A stretch of DNA of 64,000 bases from Lentzea sp. NBRC 102530 (lineage in GTDB: Bacteria > Actinomycetota > Actinomycetes > Mycobacteriales > Pseudonocardiaceae). Positions 37,172 to 46,923 of this stretch are shown one piece after another. The stretch is from assembly GCF_030269365.1 (NCBI RefSeq), contig NZ_BSTF01000011.1, forward strand, positions 186,001 through 250,000. The letters run 5' to 3'. Each line of letters opens with the position of its first letter. The stretch's first letter is position 1. The notes under the pieces were generated by a model, which saw only the letters and a list, made by a program, of their open reading frames with translations, did not search any database and was not told the origin of the DNA. The position numbers and the translations under genes are program-made.

Positions 37172-37706
37172 GCCGGTCCAGGTGCAGTCGTAACGGGAAC
37201 GGGTCGCGCGCCTCGAACACCTCGACGGCCGGGGGCGCCTCCTCGTACGAACGCTCCGGGGTGAGGCGCAACGCGGTCAGCGACACCGGCGCGGTCAGGT
37301 CGACCAGCCAGTAGAACGGGATGCCCGCCTCGGCGTAGTCGAGGCGCTTGCACCGGCGGTCCGTGTAGCGCGAGTGCGGCGACACCACCTCGACCGCGAG
37401 GACCACTCGCGACGCCGGGACCAGGTCCTGACCGGGGTGGCACACCACCAGGTCGGGGCGCCGGACGAAACCGGGGGCGTCCGCGGGGGCGAGTTCCAGG
37501 TCGACCTCCGGGGCGTACGTGACCTGGAGGTGGGCCGGGAGCTGGGCGGCGAGCTGGGAGATCAGGTTGCCGCAGGCGTGGTTGTGGTCGGTCGACGCGG
37601 CCGGTGACTGGACCAGGCGGCCTTCCACGAGCTCGCGGTACCCGGACTCGGCAGCTCCCAGAGCGGCGTATTGAGCGACGGTGAGCACCACACGACCGTC
37701 GCACAT
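37161..37706 (-). CDS. Uma2-family putative restriction-type nuclease
   Basis: 181 residues of the Uma2 (DUF820) fold: YRELVEGRLVQSPA, PDLVVCHPG and the ED..EVVSPHS catalytic-like strand (LAVEVVSPHSRYTDRRCKR) followed by YAEAGIPFYWLVD. These families carry a PD-(D/E)XK nuclease core; in actinomycetes and cyanobacteria they are often multicopy and of unknown role. It stands alone. Confidence 0.85.
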   Translation of the reverse strand: MCDGRVVLTVAQYAALGAAESGYRELVEGRLVQSPAASTDHNHACGNLISQLAAQLPAHLQVTYAPEVDLELAPADAPGFVRRPDLVVCHPGQDLVPASRVVLAVEVVSPHSRYTDRRCKRLDYAEAGIPFYWLVDLTAPVSLTALRLTPERSYEEAPPAVEVFEARDPFPLRLHLDRLSG

Positions 37707-37750
37707 GGAGGAGCTCCGATCAGGAGCCCGACTTCACACCTTCGAGCGGT

Positions 37751-38863
37751 CTACGGCTTGCCTCGGGTGAGGCCCTGCTCGGCCGCTCCCAGGCTGAACA
37801 CGATGCCCTCGGTCCGGTTGATCGCCTCGGTCCGGCGCTCGGACGGGGACACACGGGTCAGGTCCACCAGCCGGATCGGCGGCCCCAGCTCGACCAGGGT
37901 CGGCGTGTAGGAGGCGTCGACGACGGACCAGCCGGTCGGCCCCTGTTCGAACTTGAAGCGCGCGACCACGCCCTCCTCGGTCACACCGCGGGGTTCGGCG
38001 TGCCGGGCGACCTCGTTGCCCAGCCCGTACGCGACCCACTTGCCGCCGATCTTCTCGAACGGCTGCACGACGTGCACGTGCGTCCCGATGATCAGGTCCA
38101 GCGCCGGGTCGGCCAGCAACTGACGGGCCAGCGCCTTCTGCTCGGCCGTCGCCTCGTGCTGGTACTCGTTGCCCCACTGCACGGACAGCACGACGACCTC
38201 GGCACCGGCGGCACGGGCGGCCCGCGCGTCGGCGAGGATCTTCGCGGCGTTGATCTGGTTCGCCCGCCACGGCTGCGGCAGCGGAATCCCGTTGAAGCCG
38301 TACGTGAACGACAGCTGGGCGACCTTCACCCCGCCCGCGTCCAGGATCAACGGCGCCGCGGACTCCTCCTGCGTGCGGTACGAGCCGGTGTGCTTCAGCC
38401 CGACGGCGTCCATCGCGTCCAGCGTCGTCGTGATCGCCGAGACACCCCGGTCCAGCGTGTGGTTCGAGGCCGTCGAGCACGAGTCGTACCCCACGTCGAC
38501 GAGGCCCTTCGCCACCTCGGGCGGCGCGAGGAACGCCGGGTACCCGAAGAACGGCCCCTCCTTGGGCCCCAGCGGCACCTCGAGGTGGCACAGCGACAGG
38601 TCGGCCTTCAGCGTTTCCTTGATCCCCGAGAACAACGGCAGGTAGTCACGCCCGGCCGCGCCACCGTCGGCGACCGCCTGGTCGGTCAGCGCCGGGTGGA
38701 TCAAGATGTCCCCGCCGGCCGTCAGCGTGAACGACCGGGGCGCGGGCGGCCCCTCGGACGTGGTCGAAGCAGGCGGAGGCGCCGAGGTGATCACGGTCGG
38801 CGAGCCGGTGCACGCGGACAGCAAAAGGCCGGTGGCCAGCACGAATGCCGGCCACCGGACCAC
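37751..38863 (-). CDS. CapA-family lipoprotein (metallophosphatase-like)
   Basis: 370 residues with a lipobox (LLLSACTG) at the N terminus. The CapA fold contains the metal-binding TAGGDILIHPAL, YDSCSTASNHTLDRGV, HTGSYRTQEES and IGTHVHVVQPFEK. Members are linked to poly-gamma-glutamate or similar polymers, but many actinobacterial ones are uncharacterised. Only 5 bp separate it from coxG upstream, so it is likely the last gene of the CO-dehydrogenase operon, which is unusual. Confidence 0.85.
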   Translation of the reverse strand: MVRWPAFVLATGLLLSACTGSPTVITSAPPPASTTSEGPPAPRSFTLTAGGDILIHPALTDQAVADGGAAGRDYLPLFSGIKETLKADLSLCHLEVPLGPKEGPFFGYPAFLAPPEVAKGLVDVGYDSCSTASNHTLDRGVSAITTTLDAMDAVGLKHTGSYRTQEESAAPLILDAGGVKVAQLSFTYGFNGIPLPQPWRANQINAAKILADARAARAAGAEVVVLSVQWGNEYQHEATAEQKALARQLLADPALDLIIGTHVHVVQPFEKIGGKWVAYGLGNEVARHAEPRGVTEEGVVARFKFEQGPTGWSVVDASYTPTLVELGPPIRLVDLTRVSPSERRTEAINRTEGIVFSLGAAEQGLTRGKP

Positions 38864-38868
38864 ACGCT

Positions 38869-39465
38869 TCAGCGCTGCCGCCGGCGTCGCAGGACCACGA
38901 ACAGCACGACGGCGAACGCCGCGGCCGCGACGGGCAGCACGCGCTTCAACACCGGAACGCCTGCCGTGTCGATCAGGTCGATCGGCTCGTCGGGGACCAC
39001 TCGGAGATGCTGCTGTTGCGCCACCTCGTCAGGATCCACGGAACTCAGCGTGCCCGCCAGGCATTCCGCGAACTGGTCGACGAGCTTGCCGCTGACCTCG
39101 GCGATCAGGCCGCGGCCCAGTTGCGCGGGACGCCCGGTGATCGCCAGGTCGGTCTCCACCTCCACGGTGTCGCCGACGACGAAGGTCACCAGCGCGGACG
39201 CCGTGCCGTTGCCGCGGGTGTCCTTGCCGGCGGCTTTCATGACGGCACGGCGCGCCACCGGGTCGACCTCGACGAACTCGCCGCTGCCCCGGTACAGCAA
39301 CTGCACCGGGCCGAGCTTCACCTTCACCTCCCCGCTGAACGTCTTGCCGTCCACCGAGGTCAGCGTGGCGCCGGGCAGGCAGGGCGCCACCCGTTCCGGG
39401 TCGAGCAGCGCCTCCCACACCTCCTCGGCCGGACCCGGTGCGGCGAACGAGTGCGTCAGCTTCAT
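38869..39465 (-). CDS. CoxG-type SRPBCC protein
   Basis: 198 residues from the ATG at 39465, overlapping the coxM-type stop by ATGA. The START-like domain is signalled by TLTHSFAAPGPAEEVWEALLD-like N terminus (here KLTHSFAAPGPAEEVWEALL), CLPGATLTSVDG and GRGLIAEVSGKLVDQFAECL. A C-terminal hydrophobic helix (LKRVLPVAAAAFAVVLFVVL) anchors it in the membrane. CoxG recruits CO dehydrogenase to the membrane in Oligotropha. Confidence 0.88.
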   Translation of the reverse strand: MKLTHSFAAPGPAEEVWEALLDPERVAPCLPGATLTSVDGKTFSGEVKVKLGPVQLLYRGSGEFVEVDPVARRAVMKAAGKDTRGNGTASALVTFVVGDTVEVETDLAITGRPAQLGRGLIAEVSGKLVDQFAECLAGTLSSVDPDEVAQQQHLRVVPDEPIDLIDTAGVPVLKRVLPVAAAAFAVVLFVVLRRRRQR

Positions 39466-40277
39466 CCGACCGCCGCCGTCAACGCGCGGCCGGTCAGCAC
39501 GCGGGCCAGGTTGTCCTTGTACCCGTCGCCGGACGACGCCAGGCGGGCCGCCTCGGAGATCGCCGAGGTCGGCTGCCCGACGAGCGCCGCCTCGACGTCG
39601 ACCGCCCGCACCGGCCCGGACCCGACGTTCGTGAGGCCCACCCGAGCGGCGGAGATCACGCCGTCCCGCACCTGGACGGTCGCCGCCACCGCGACGATCG
39701 ACCACGCCTGCGCGACCCGGTTGAGCTTCTCGTAGTGCGCGCGCCAGCCCGTGTACTTCGGCACGCGGACGTCGATCAGGATCTCGTCGGGGGCCAGCGC
39801 CGTCGTGAAGTAGTCGACGAAGAACTCCGCCGCGGGCACCTCACGCCGTCCGCCGGGGCCGGCGATGATCATCACCGCGTCCAGCGCGAGCGCCGGGGCG
39901 AGCAGGTCGCCTGCCGGGTCCGCGTGGCACAGCGAGCCGCCGAACGTGCCGCGGTGCCGGATCTGCGGATCGGCGATGGTGTCCGTGACCAGCCTCAACA
40001 ACAACGCGTGGTCCTGCACGAGGTGATCGCGCTGCACTTCGTAGTGCGTGGTCATCGCACCGATGAGCAACGAGTCGCCGTCGTCGCGCACGCCCGTCAG
40101 CTCGGTCAGGCCGCCGATGTCGATCAACGCCGTGGGTGCGGCGAGCCGCATCCGCAGCACCGGCACCAGCGACTGCCCTCCCGCGATGATCTTGGCGTCC
40201 TCACCCTCCTCGGCGAGCATCCGCACGGCTTCGTCCACGGAGGACGGGAACAGGTACCTGAAGTCCGCGGGGATCAT
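39462..40277 (-). CDS. FAD-binding medium subunit of molybdenum hydroxylase (CoxM)
   Basis: 271 residues. FAD-binding motifs are IIAGGQSLVPVLRMR and DPQIRHRGTFGGSLCHADP. It is the flavin subunit that passes electrons from the iron-sulfur subunit to an acceptor. ATGA overlaps on both sides show tight coupling with coxL-type and coxG genes. The operon order S-L-M is that of form II CO dehydrogenase (form I is M-S-L). Confidence 0.92.
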   Translation of the reverse strand: MIPADFRYLFPSSVDEAVRMLAEEGEDAKIIAGGQSLVPVLRMRLAAPTALIDIGGLTELTGVRDDGDSLLIGAMTTHYEVQRDHLVQDHALLLRLVTDTIADPQIRHRGTFGGSLCHADPAGDLLAPALALDAVMIIAGPGGRREVPAAEFFVDYFTTALAPDEILIDVRVPKYTGWRAHYEKLNRVAQAWSIVAVAATVQVRDGVISAARVGLTNVGSGPVRAVDVEAALVGQPTSAISEAARLASSGDGYKDNLARVLTGRALTAAVG

Positions 40278-42700
40278 GCCTGGCCTCCCTGCGCGTCGAT
40301 GGAACCGAGCCCGCCCGCGGCGACCTCGCCGGCACCCGTGTCCTCACGACCCTGCAACGCGGTCCACACGCGTTCCGGCGACATCGGCATGTCGATGTCG
40401 CGAACACCCAGGTGCCGCACGGCGTCCAGCACCGCGTTCACCACGGCGGGCGTCGAGGCGATCGTGCCCGCCTCGCCGACTCCCTTGGCGCCCAACGGGT
40501 TCGAGGTCGCGGGTGTCGTGGTGCGGTCCGTCAGGAACGCCGGCAGGTCGGCCGCCGACGGCACGAGGTAGTCGGCGAACGTCGCCGTCGTCAGCGTGCC
40601 CATCTCGTCGTGCGTGGCCTCTTCGTACAACGCCTGCGCGATGCCCTGCGCGAGCCCGCCGTGCACCTGTCCGTCGACGATCAACGGGTTCACGACCGTG
40701 CCGACGTCGTCCACCGCCACGTACCGGCTGATCTTCACCAGGCCCGTCTCGGTGTCGACTTCCGTTGCGCACAAATGGGTTCCGTGCGGGTAGGAGAAGT
40801 TGTCCGGGTCGAACGTGGCGTCGGCGTCCATGCCGGGTTCCATGCCCTCGGGCAGGTCGTGTGCGACGTGCGCGGCCAGCACCACGTCACCGAGCGTTCG
40901 GGCGGTAGACGTGCCGCGGACCGAGAACGAGCCGGAGGCGAACTCCACGTCCGCCTCGTCGCACTCCATCATGTGCGCGGCCAGGGTCTTCGCCTTGGCC
41001 AGCACCTTGTCGGCCGCGTGCACCAGGGCCGTGCCACCGACCGCGAGCGACCGCGACCCGTAGCTGTCCATGCCCTTGTGCGACGTGGCCGTGTCGCCGT
41101 GCAGCACCTCGACGTCCTCGAACGGCACGCCGAGCCGGTCGGCGACGATCTGCGACCAGACCGTCTCGTGGCCCTGCCCGTGCGGCGAGGTCCCGGTGAT
41201 CACCTCGACCTTGCCGGTGGGCAGCATGCGGATCGACGCAGTCTCCCACCCGCCTGCGCCGTACCGCAGAGCGCCCAGCACGCGGGACGGCGCGAGGCCG
41301 CACATCTCGGTGTAGGTCGAGATCCCGATGCCGAGCTGCACGACGTCACCGCCGGCGCGCCGCCGCGCCTGCTCCTCGCGCAGTTCGTCGTAGCCGAACA
41401 GTTCCATCGCCCTGGCCGTCGCGGCCTCGTAGTTGCCGGAGTCGTAGGTGAGCCCGGCGACCGTGGTGAACGGGAACTCCTCGTGCTTGATCCAGTTCAT
41501 CTCGCGGAGCTTCATCGGCTCCATGCCGAGTTCGACCGCGAGCTCGTCCATCATGCGTTCGATGGCGAACGTCGCCTCGGGCCGGCCGGCCCCGCGGTAG
41601 GCGTCCGTGGGCACCTTGTTGGTGAAGACGTTGGTGCACACGAACCGGTAGCCCGCGAACTTGTAGATCGAGTTGAACATGAACGCGCCCAGGATCGGCA
41701 CGCCCGGCGTGACGAGCCGCAGGTAGGCGCCCATGTCGGCGAGCAGTTCGACCTTCAGGCCGGTGACCGTGCCGTCGCGGCGGGCGGCCATCGTGATCTT
41801 CTGGATCTGGTCGCGGCCGTGGTGCGCCGACAGCATCGACTCGGTGCGCGACTCGGTCCACTTGACCGGGCGGCCCATCCGGCGCGCGATCAGCAGGCAC
41901 AGCAGCTCTTCCGGCGTGACCTGGAGCTTGCCGCCGAAGCCGCCGCCGACGTCCGGGGCGATCACCCGGAGCTTGTGCTCGGAGATGCCCGTGACGGCCG
42001 AGAGCATCCACCGCAGGATGTGCGGGATCTGCGTCGCGGACCAGACGGTGTACATGCCGGCGGTGACGTCCACGACGACCGACCGCGGTTCCATGAACGC
42101 CGGGATCAGCCGCTGCTGCTTGAACGTCCGCTCGAGCACGACCTCGGCGGCGGCGATCTCGTCCTCGACGTTCGTGCCGGACCCCGCCTCGGCGGAGTCG
42201 AAGACCCACGTCGCGCACTTGTTCGTGCCGAGGTCGGGGTGCACGAGGTCGTTGTCCCGCAACGCTTCTTCCATGTCGAGCACGACGGGGAGGTCCTCGT
42301 AGTCGACGTCGATCGCTTCCAGCGCGTCCGCGGCGTGGTAGGCGCTGTCGGCGATCACGACGGCGACGGCCTCGCCGGCGAAGTTGACCTGGTCCACCGC
42401 GATCGCGGGCGCGGCAGGCGACTTCATGTCCTCGGTGATCGGCCACGCGCAGGGCAGCGAGCCCTGCTCGGCGGCGAAGTCCTCCCCGGTCAGCACCAGC
42501 GCCACCCCCGGCATCGCCGTCGCGCGGCTGACGTCGACGTTCGTGATGCGGGCGTGGGCGACGGGGCTGCGCAGCACGGCCATGTGCAGCATGCCGGTGA
42601 GCTGCAGGTTGTCGGTCCACCTCGTCTGCCCGGTGATCAGCCGGGCGTCCTCCTTGCGGAGCCGGGCCTTGCCGACCTCCGACTCTGCCGTGGCGGTCAT
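40274..42700 (-). CDS. molybdopterin-binding large subunit, form II CO-dehydrogenase type (CoxL)
   Basis: 808 residues from the ATG at 42700, the usual size for CoxL. Molybdenum-hydroxylase motifs are present: [20 protein letters not shown] and GVGEAGTI. The active-site loop reads [11 protein letters not shown], the form II signature; the form I loop AYxCSFR with the copper-binding cysteine is absent. Whether form II enzymes oxidise CO or another aldehyde/purine substrate is not settled. It needs the molybdopterin cytosine dinucleotide cofactor. Confidence 0.93.
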   Translation of the reverse strand: MTATAESEVGKARLRKEDARLITGQTRWTDNLQLTGMLHMAVLRSPVAHARITNVDVSRATAMPGVALVLTGEDFAAEQGSLPCAWPITEDMKSPAAPAIAVDQVNFAGEAVAVVIADSAYHAADALEAIDVDYEDLPVVLDMEEALRDNDLVHPDLGTNKCATWVFDSAEAGSGTNVEDEIAAAEVVLERTFKQQRLIPAFMEPRSVVVDVTAGMYTVWSATQIPHILRWMLSAVTGISEHKLRVIAPDVGGGFGGKLQVTPEELLCLLIARRMGRPVKWTESRTESMLSAHHGRDQIQKITMAARRDGTVTGLKVELLADMGAYLRLVTPGVPILGAFMFNSIYKFAGYRFVCTNVFTNKVPTDAYRGAGRPEATFAIERMMDELAVELGMEPMKLREMNWIKHEEFPFTTVAGLTYDSGNYEAATARAMELFGYDELREEQARRRAGGDVVQLGIGISTYTEMCGLAPSRVLGALRYGAGGWETASIRMLPTGKVEVITGTSPHGQGHETVWSQIVADRLGVPFEDVEVLHGDTATSHKGMDSYGSRSLAVGGTALVHAADKVLAKAKTLAAHMMECDEADVEFASGSFSVRGTSTARTLGDVVLAAHVAHDLPEGMEPGMDADATFDPDNFSYPHGTHLCATEVDTETGLVKISRYVAVDDVGTVVNPLIVDGQVHGGLAQGIAQALYEEATHDEMGTLTTATFADYLVPSAADLPAFLTDRTTTPATSNPLGAKGVGEAGTIASTPAVVNAVLDAVRHLGVRDIDMPMSPERVWTALQGREDTGAGEVAAGGLGSIDAQGGQA

Positions 42701-43230
42701 TCGCCACCTACCGGCTGCTTCGCGGTGATGTGCTCGTCGCTGTGCCGCTCCTGGTCGGGACCGGCGCCGGGTTTCATCCGCTGGGCGGCGTCCTGCACCG
42801 CGCGCACGATGTTCTGGTAGCCCGTGCAGCGGCAGAGGTTGCCCTCCAGGCCCTTGCGCACGGTCTCGTCGTCGGGATCGGGTTCGTCGGCGAGCAGGTC
42901 GATCGCCTGCATGATCATGCCGGGCGTGCAGAAACCGCACTGCAACGCGTGGTTGGAGTGGAACGCCTCCTGCACCGGATGCAGCTTGCCGTCGCGAGCG
43001 AGGCCTTCGACGGTGGTGACGTCGTGGCCGTTCGCCTGCACGGCCAACATCTGGCACGACTTCACGCTGTGGCCGTCGAGGTGGACGGTGCAGGCGCCGC
43101 AGTTGCCGGTGTCGCAACCGACGACGGTGCCCGTCTTGCTCAGTCGCTCACGCAGGTAGTGCACGAGCAGGAGGCGTGGTTCGACCTCGTCGGCGTACGT
43201 GACTCCGTCGACGTTGACCGAGATGTGCAT
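42697..43230 (-). CDS. 2Fe-2S small subunit of molybdenum hydroxylase (CoxS)
   Basis: 177 residues. Ferredoxin-type cluster: [15 protein letters not shown] with a fourth Cys (KSCQML), and the second cluster CGFCTPGM and [10 protein letters not shown]. It relays electrons from the molybdenum centre to FAD. The C-terminal ~25 residues are an acidic extension. Promoter region: 81 bp to the xdhC stop. Confidence 0.93.
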   Translation of the reverse strand: MHISVNVDGVTYADEVEPRLLLVHYLRERLSKTGTVVGCDTGNCGACTVHLDGHSVKSCQMLAVQANGHDVTTVEGLARDGKLHPVQEAFHSNHALQCGFCTPGMIMQAIDLLADEPDPDDETVRKGLEGNLCRCTGYQNIVRAVQDAAQRMKPGAGPDQERHSDEHITAKQPVGGE

Positions 43231-43311
43231 TCGAACCCTCCCAGGGTGGTGGGGCCTTGAGTGACGAGGGTCACTCCAGCTTGCTCCCTGTTTGCGGGTT
43301 CAACAACCCGA

Positions 43312-44403
43312 TCACCGATGAATCGGGACTTCCAGCCCTGTGAGTCGCTGACCGGTTCCCTTCCACCGCAAGGAAATGATCTCGGCGGCAATCGCAACTG
43401 CGGTTTCCTCCGGGGTTCGGGCGCCGAGATCGAGCCCGATCGGCGACGACAACGCCGCAAGTTCGGATTCGCTCATTCCCGTGTCCCGCAACCGGTTCAG
43501 TCGATCTTCGTGGGTCCGGCGGGATCCCATCGCGCCGACGTAGCCCACTTTCAGTCGCAATGCGACTTCGAGGAGTGGCACGTCGAACTTCGGGTCATGG
43601 GTCAGCACCGCGATGACGGTGCGTTCGTCGAGCTTGGACGCTTCGGCCTGGAGGTACTTGTGCGGCCAGGCGACGACGACCTCGTCGGCCTCCGGGAAAC
43701 GGCTGCGTGTCGCGAACACGGGCCGTGCGTCGCACACCGTCACGCGGTACCCGAGGAACGCACCGAGCCGCGCCATCGCGGCGGCGAAGTCGATCGCTCC
43801 GAACACGAGCATGCGCGGCGGCGGTTCGAAGGAGTTCACGAAGACGCTCATGCCCTCGCCGCGCCGCTGACCGTCCGGTCCGTACTGGAGCACGCCGCTG
43901 CGGCCGGACGCGAGCATGCCGCGCGCGTCGTCGGTGACGGCGTCGTCGATGCGGGACGAGCCGAGCGTGCCGTCCCGGCGGTCCGGCCAGATGACCATGC
44001 GGCGGCCGATGCCGCCGGGGTGTTCGATGACGGTCGCGACGGCCACCGGTTCCTCGGCGCGGACGGTCTCCACGACCTCGGCGAGCTGCGGGAACGACTC
44101 CGCGTTGATCTTCTCGACGTAGATGTCGATGATCCCACCGCAGGTCAGCCCCACCGCGAACGCGTCGTCGTCGCTCACGCCGTACCGCTGCAGGACGGGT
44201 TCGGAGGTCTCCTGCGCGAGGTCGTAGACGGCCCCCTCGACGCAGCCGCCGGACACGCTGCCGACCGCCTCGCCGTCCTGGGTCACGAGCATCGCGGCGC
44301 CGGGTGGCCGCGGCGCGGAACTGAAGGTCGCGACCACCGTGCCGACGCCGACCGTCTCGCCGTTCGCCACCCGTCCGGCCAGGTCGTAGAGGACATCACG
44401 CAC
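43312..44403 (-). CDS. XdhC/CoxI-family molybdenum-cofactor maturation factor
   Basis: 363 residues. The N-terminal XdhC domain (GVGTVVATFSSAPRPPGAAM, VSGGCVEGAVYDLA) and the C-terminal Rossmann part (LVFGAIDFAAAMARLGAFLG, GYVGAMGSRRTHEDRLNRL, GARTPEETAVAIAAEI) are intact. XdhC binds the molybdenum cofactor, promotes its sulfuration and delivers it to the hydroxylase. It starts 8 bp inside the end of the VWA gene. Confidence 0.9.
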   Translation of the reverse strand: MRDVLYDLAGRVANGETVGVGTVVATFSSAPRPPGAAMLVTQDGEAVGSVSGGCVEGAVYDLAQETSEPVLQRYGVSDDDAFAVGLTCGGIIDIYVEKINAESFPQLAEVVETVRAEEPVAVATVIEHPGGIGRRMVIWPDRRDGTLGSSRIDDAVTDDARGMLASGRSGVLQYGPDGQRRGEGMSVFVNSFEPPPRMLVFGAIDFAAAMARLGAFLGYRVTVCDARPVFATRSRFPEADEVVVAWPHKYLQAEASKLDERTVIAVLTHDPKFDVPLLEVALRLKVGYVGAMGSRRTHEDRLNRLRDTGMSESELAALSSPIGLDLGARTPEETAVAIAAEIISLRWKGTGQRLTGLEVPIHR

Positions 44404-45370
44404 GGCGCACCTCCTTCAGCAGTTCTTCGAGCGCGTGCACGCTGTGGCCCGCGATCATGGTGTCGACGTGCGGGAGGGCCGCCAGCACCCCGGTCTGCAC
44501 CGGACGGTAGCCGGGCTTGCCGGCGTGCGGGTTGGCCCAGATGACCTTGTGGCTCACCCGCCTCAGCCGCGCCATCTCGGTGGCGAGCAACGTCGGGTCG
44601 CCCCGCTCCCAGCCGTCGGTGAACAGCACGACGACCGCGCCGCGTTGTCTCCATTGCTGGTTGAACCTGCGCAGCGAGTCGCCGAGCCGGGTGCCGCCCT
44701 CGTAGTCGGGGATGGCCCTGCCCGCGGCCTTCAGCGCCCGTTCCGGGTCCCGTTCGCGCAGCTGGCGGGTCACGCGGGTGAGCCGGGTGCCGATCGTGCG
44801 GACCTCCACCGGCATGGCCCTCGACACCACGTGCGCGAACCGCAGCAGGGCGTCGGAGTAGGCGGCCATCGAGCCGGAGACGTCGATCAGCAGCACCAGC
44901 CTGCGGGCTTTGGTGCCGCGCCTGCGGTGTCTCGGGAGGGCGATCTCGCCGCCGGTCTCGATCATCGCGCGGACGGTCCTGGCCAGGTCGAGGCGGCCGC
45001 GGCGTGCCCTGCGGAGCCTGCGGGAACGCCGGCGCGGCGGGAGCGGGTGCAGGCGGGCGATCAGCGGCGCGGCGTTGAACTCCGAGATGTCCTTGTGCTG
45101 CAACACCTCCACGTCGGACGCGGCCACCCCGACGGTCACCGCGTCGAGTTCGGCCGTCGCGCGCGGACGGGGCGGGGTGCCGCCGAAGTACGCCCGGTAG
45201 ACGGCGTCGTAGCGCGGCAGGTCGTCGGGGTCGGCGCAGAGGGTGAGGCGCCCGGCCCAGTAGAGGTCGACGTGTTCGGTGGCCTTCAGGAACGCCTGGA
45301 CGCGGTCGGGCCCGCACGGCAGCCCGGCGCCCTTGAGGACGCTGGTGAACCCGACGCAGGCTTCCGTCAT
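44396..45370 (-). CDS. CoxE-like VWA-domain protein
   Basis: 324 residues from the ATG at 45370, overlapping the MoxR gene by 4 bp. The VWA (metal-ion-dependent adhesion) site is DVSGSM (RLVLLIDVSGSMAAYS), with later TRLGDSL and FTDGWERGD. Together with the AAA+ partner (CoxD) it is thought to rework the CO-dehydrogenase active site during maturation. Confidence 0.9.
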   Translation of the reverse strand: MTEACVGFTSVLKGAGLPCGPDRVQAFLKATEHVDLYWAGRLTLCADPDDLPRYDAVYRAYFGGTPPRPRATAELDAVTVGVAASDVEVLQHKDISEFNAAPLIARLHPLPPRRRSRRLRRARRGRLDLARTVRAMIETGGEIALPRHRRRGTKARRLVLLIDVSGSMAAYSDALLRFAHVVSRAMPVEVRTIGTRLTRVTRQLRERDPERALKAAGRAIPDYEGGTRLGDSLRRFNQQWRQRGAVVVLFTDGWERGDPTLLATEMARLRRVSHKVIWANPHAGKPGYRPVQTGVLAALPHVDTMIAGHSVHALEELLKEVRRA

Positions 45371-46197
45371 CCCAAGATCGTGCTCCCGGCGACGCGTTCC
45401 GCGTCCTCCCGGTACTTCAGGACCGCGCCGAGCGTGTCGGCGTCCGGCTCGCTGCGCCCCAGCGCCCGCAACGCGCGCGCCCAGTCCAGCGACTCCGCGA
45501 CGCCCGGCGGTTTGAGCAGGTCCAGGCCCCGCATCCGGTGCACGGCCTCGGCGACCTTGCGCGCCAGCCGTTCGTCCAGGCCGGGCAGGGTGCGGCGGAG
45601 GATGGCGACCTCGCGTTCGAGGTCCGGGTGCTCCAGCCAGTGGTAGAGGCAGCGGCGCTTCAACGCGTCGTGCACCTCGCGGGTGCGGTTCGAGGTCAGC
45701 ACGGTCAGCGGGGGCGTGGTCGCCCTGATCTCGCCGAACTCGGGGATGCTGACGGCGTTCTCGGACAGGACCTCCAGCAGGAACGCCTCGAACTCGTCGT
45801 CGGCCCGGTCGATCTCGTCGACGAGCAGCACGCACGGGGCGTTCTCCAGCGCCTGGAGCAACGGGCGGGCCAGCAGGAACCGTCGCGTGTAGAGGGACGC
45901 CTCGTCGACCTCGCCGCGGGTTTCGAGCACGCGCAGGTGCATGAGCTGGCGCGGGTAGTCCCAGTCGTACAACGCCTGGGTGGCGTCGATGCCCTCGTGG
46001 CACTGGAGCCGGATCAGCGGGACGTCCATCGCCTTGGCGAGCGCCAGCGCGAGTGAGGTCTTGCCGGTGCCGGGCTCGCCTTCGAGGAACAGCGGGCGTC
46101 CCATCGCGACCGCCAGGAACGCCGCCGTGGCGACGCCGCCGTCCGGCAGGTACCCCGCGCGGTCGAGGGCTGCGCTGAGTTCCTCAGGGGACTCCAT
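45367..46197 (-). CDS. MoxR-family AAA+ ATPase (CoxD-like)
   Basis: 276 residues. Walker A is GEPGTGKTSLALALA, Walker B VLLVDEIDRAD, sensor 1 LTSNRTREVHDALKRR, and the second arginine region follows. MoxR ATPases act with VWA proteins in metalloenzyme assembly. It is the first gene of the eight-gene molybdenum-hydroxylase operon. It is divergent from a VOC gene 28 bp away. Confidence 0.9.
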   Translation of the reverse strand: MESPEELSAALDRAGYLPDGGVATAAFLAVAMGRPLFLEGEPGTGKTSLALALAKAMDVPLIRLQCHEGIDATQALYDWDYPRQLMHLRVLETRGEVDEASLYTRRFLLARPLLQALENAPCVLLVDEIDRADDEFEAFLLEVLSENAVSIPEFGEIRATTPPLTVLTSNRTREVHDALKRRCLYHWLEHPDLEREVAILRRTLPGLDERLARKVAEAVHRMRGLDLLKPPGVAESLDWARALRALGRSEPDADTLGAVLKYREDAERVAGSTILG

Positions 46198-46225
46198 CGG
46201 CTCAGGGTACGACTACGGTGGGCGA

Positions 46226-46609
46226 ATGGGGTCGATCAAGAAAGTCCAGATCACGTTCGACTGCGCGGAACCCGTGCGCGTCGCGGAGTTCTGGAGCCAG
46301 GTGCTCGGGTACGGCGCGCCGCAGGACAGCGACGGCTCGTGGTCCGCGGTCGCCGATCCGACGGGCGAGGGTCCGCGGTTCTTCTTCCAGCGCGTTCCCG
46401 AGTCGAAGGTCGTCAAGAACCGCGTCCACGTCTGCGTGCGGGCGGGCACCGGGCTCGTGGGTGCCGAACGGCTCGCCACGCTGCAGGCCGAGCGGGCACG
46501 ACTGGAGGCGATCGGCGCGACCCTCGTGCGCGTGATGGAGGCCGACGAGGAGAACGAGTCCTGCATCGTCATGCAGGACGTCGAGGGCAACGAGTTCTGC
46601 CTGGACTGA
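46226..46609 (+). CDS. VOC (glyoxalase-like) protein
   Basis: 127 residues of one glyoxalase-like fold: QITFDCAEPVRVAEFWSQVLG, FFFQRVPESKVVKNRVHV and QDVEGNEFCLD at the end, the last Glu or Asp being a metal ligand. Members of this actinobacterial type are small and uncharacterised. It is divergent from the cox operon. Confidence 0.85.
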   Translation: MGSIKKVQITFDCAEPVRVAEFWSQVLGYGAPQDSDGSWSAVADPTGEGPRFFFQRVPESKVVKNRVHVCVRAGTGLVGAERLATLQAERARLEAIGATLVRVMEADEENESCIVMQDVEGNEFCLD

Positions 46610-46692
46610 GTGCGACCCCGGGGTCGCGGATCAGGGTCGGGTTCGGGGTGGTTCCCGATGTGCGGTGCGTGTGAAAACGCGATTCTGGGTAC

Positions 46693-46923
46693 ATGACGAA
46701 CAACGTTCTCAACGACGCAACGGCCCAGGTCAAGAAGCTCCGCAGGAGTCGCAACGACAAGATGATCGCCGGCGTCTGCGGCGGTGTCGCCAAGATGGTC
46801 GGCGTGGACGCGGCGATCCTGCGGATCATCCTCGTGGCGGCGACGCTGCTCGGGTTCGGCACCGGAGCGGTCCTCTACGTCGCCGCCTGGCTCCTCATGC
46901 CCGAGGAAGACGCTGCGATGTGA
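46693..46923 (+). CDS. PspC-domain small membrane protein
   Basis: 76 residues. LRRSRNDKMIAGVCGGVAKM followed by a hydrophobic helix (LRIILVAATLLGFGTGAVLY) and WLLMPEE is the PspC signature. In actinobacteria such proteins regulate envelope-stress sensors or stabilise membranes. It stops 1 bp before the hexosaminidase stop on the other strand. Confidence 0.9.
   Translation: MTNNVLNDATAQVKKLRRSRNDKMIAGVCGGVAKMVGVDAAILRIILVAATLLGFGTGAVLYVAAWLLMPEEDAAM

Noticed and set aside
40274-42700. form I CO dehydrogenase (true CO oxidiser)
   Set aside because: The active-site loop is AYRGAGR, not AYxCSFR, and gene order is S-L-M, so form II is the right call.
43231-43311. separate promoter between xdhC and coxS
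   Set aside because: The 81-bp gap could hold one, but no -35/-10 pair or operator could be identified.
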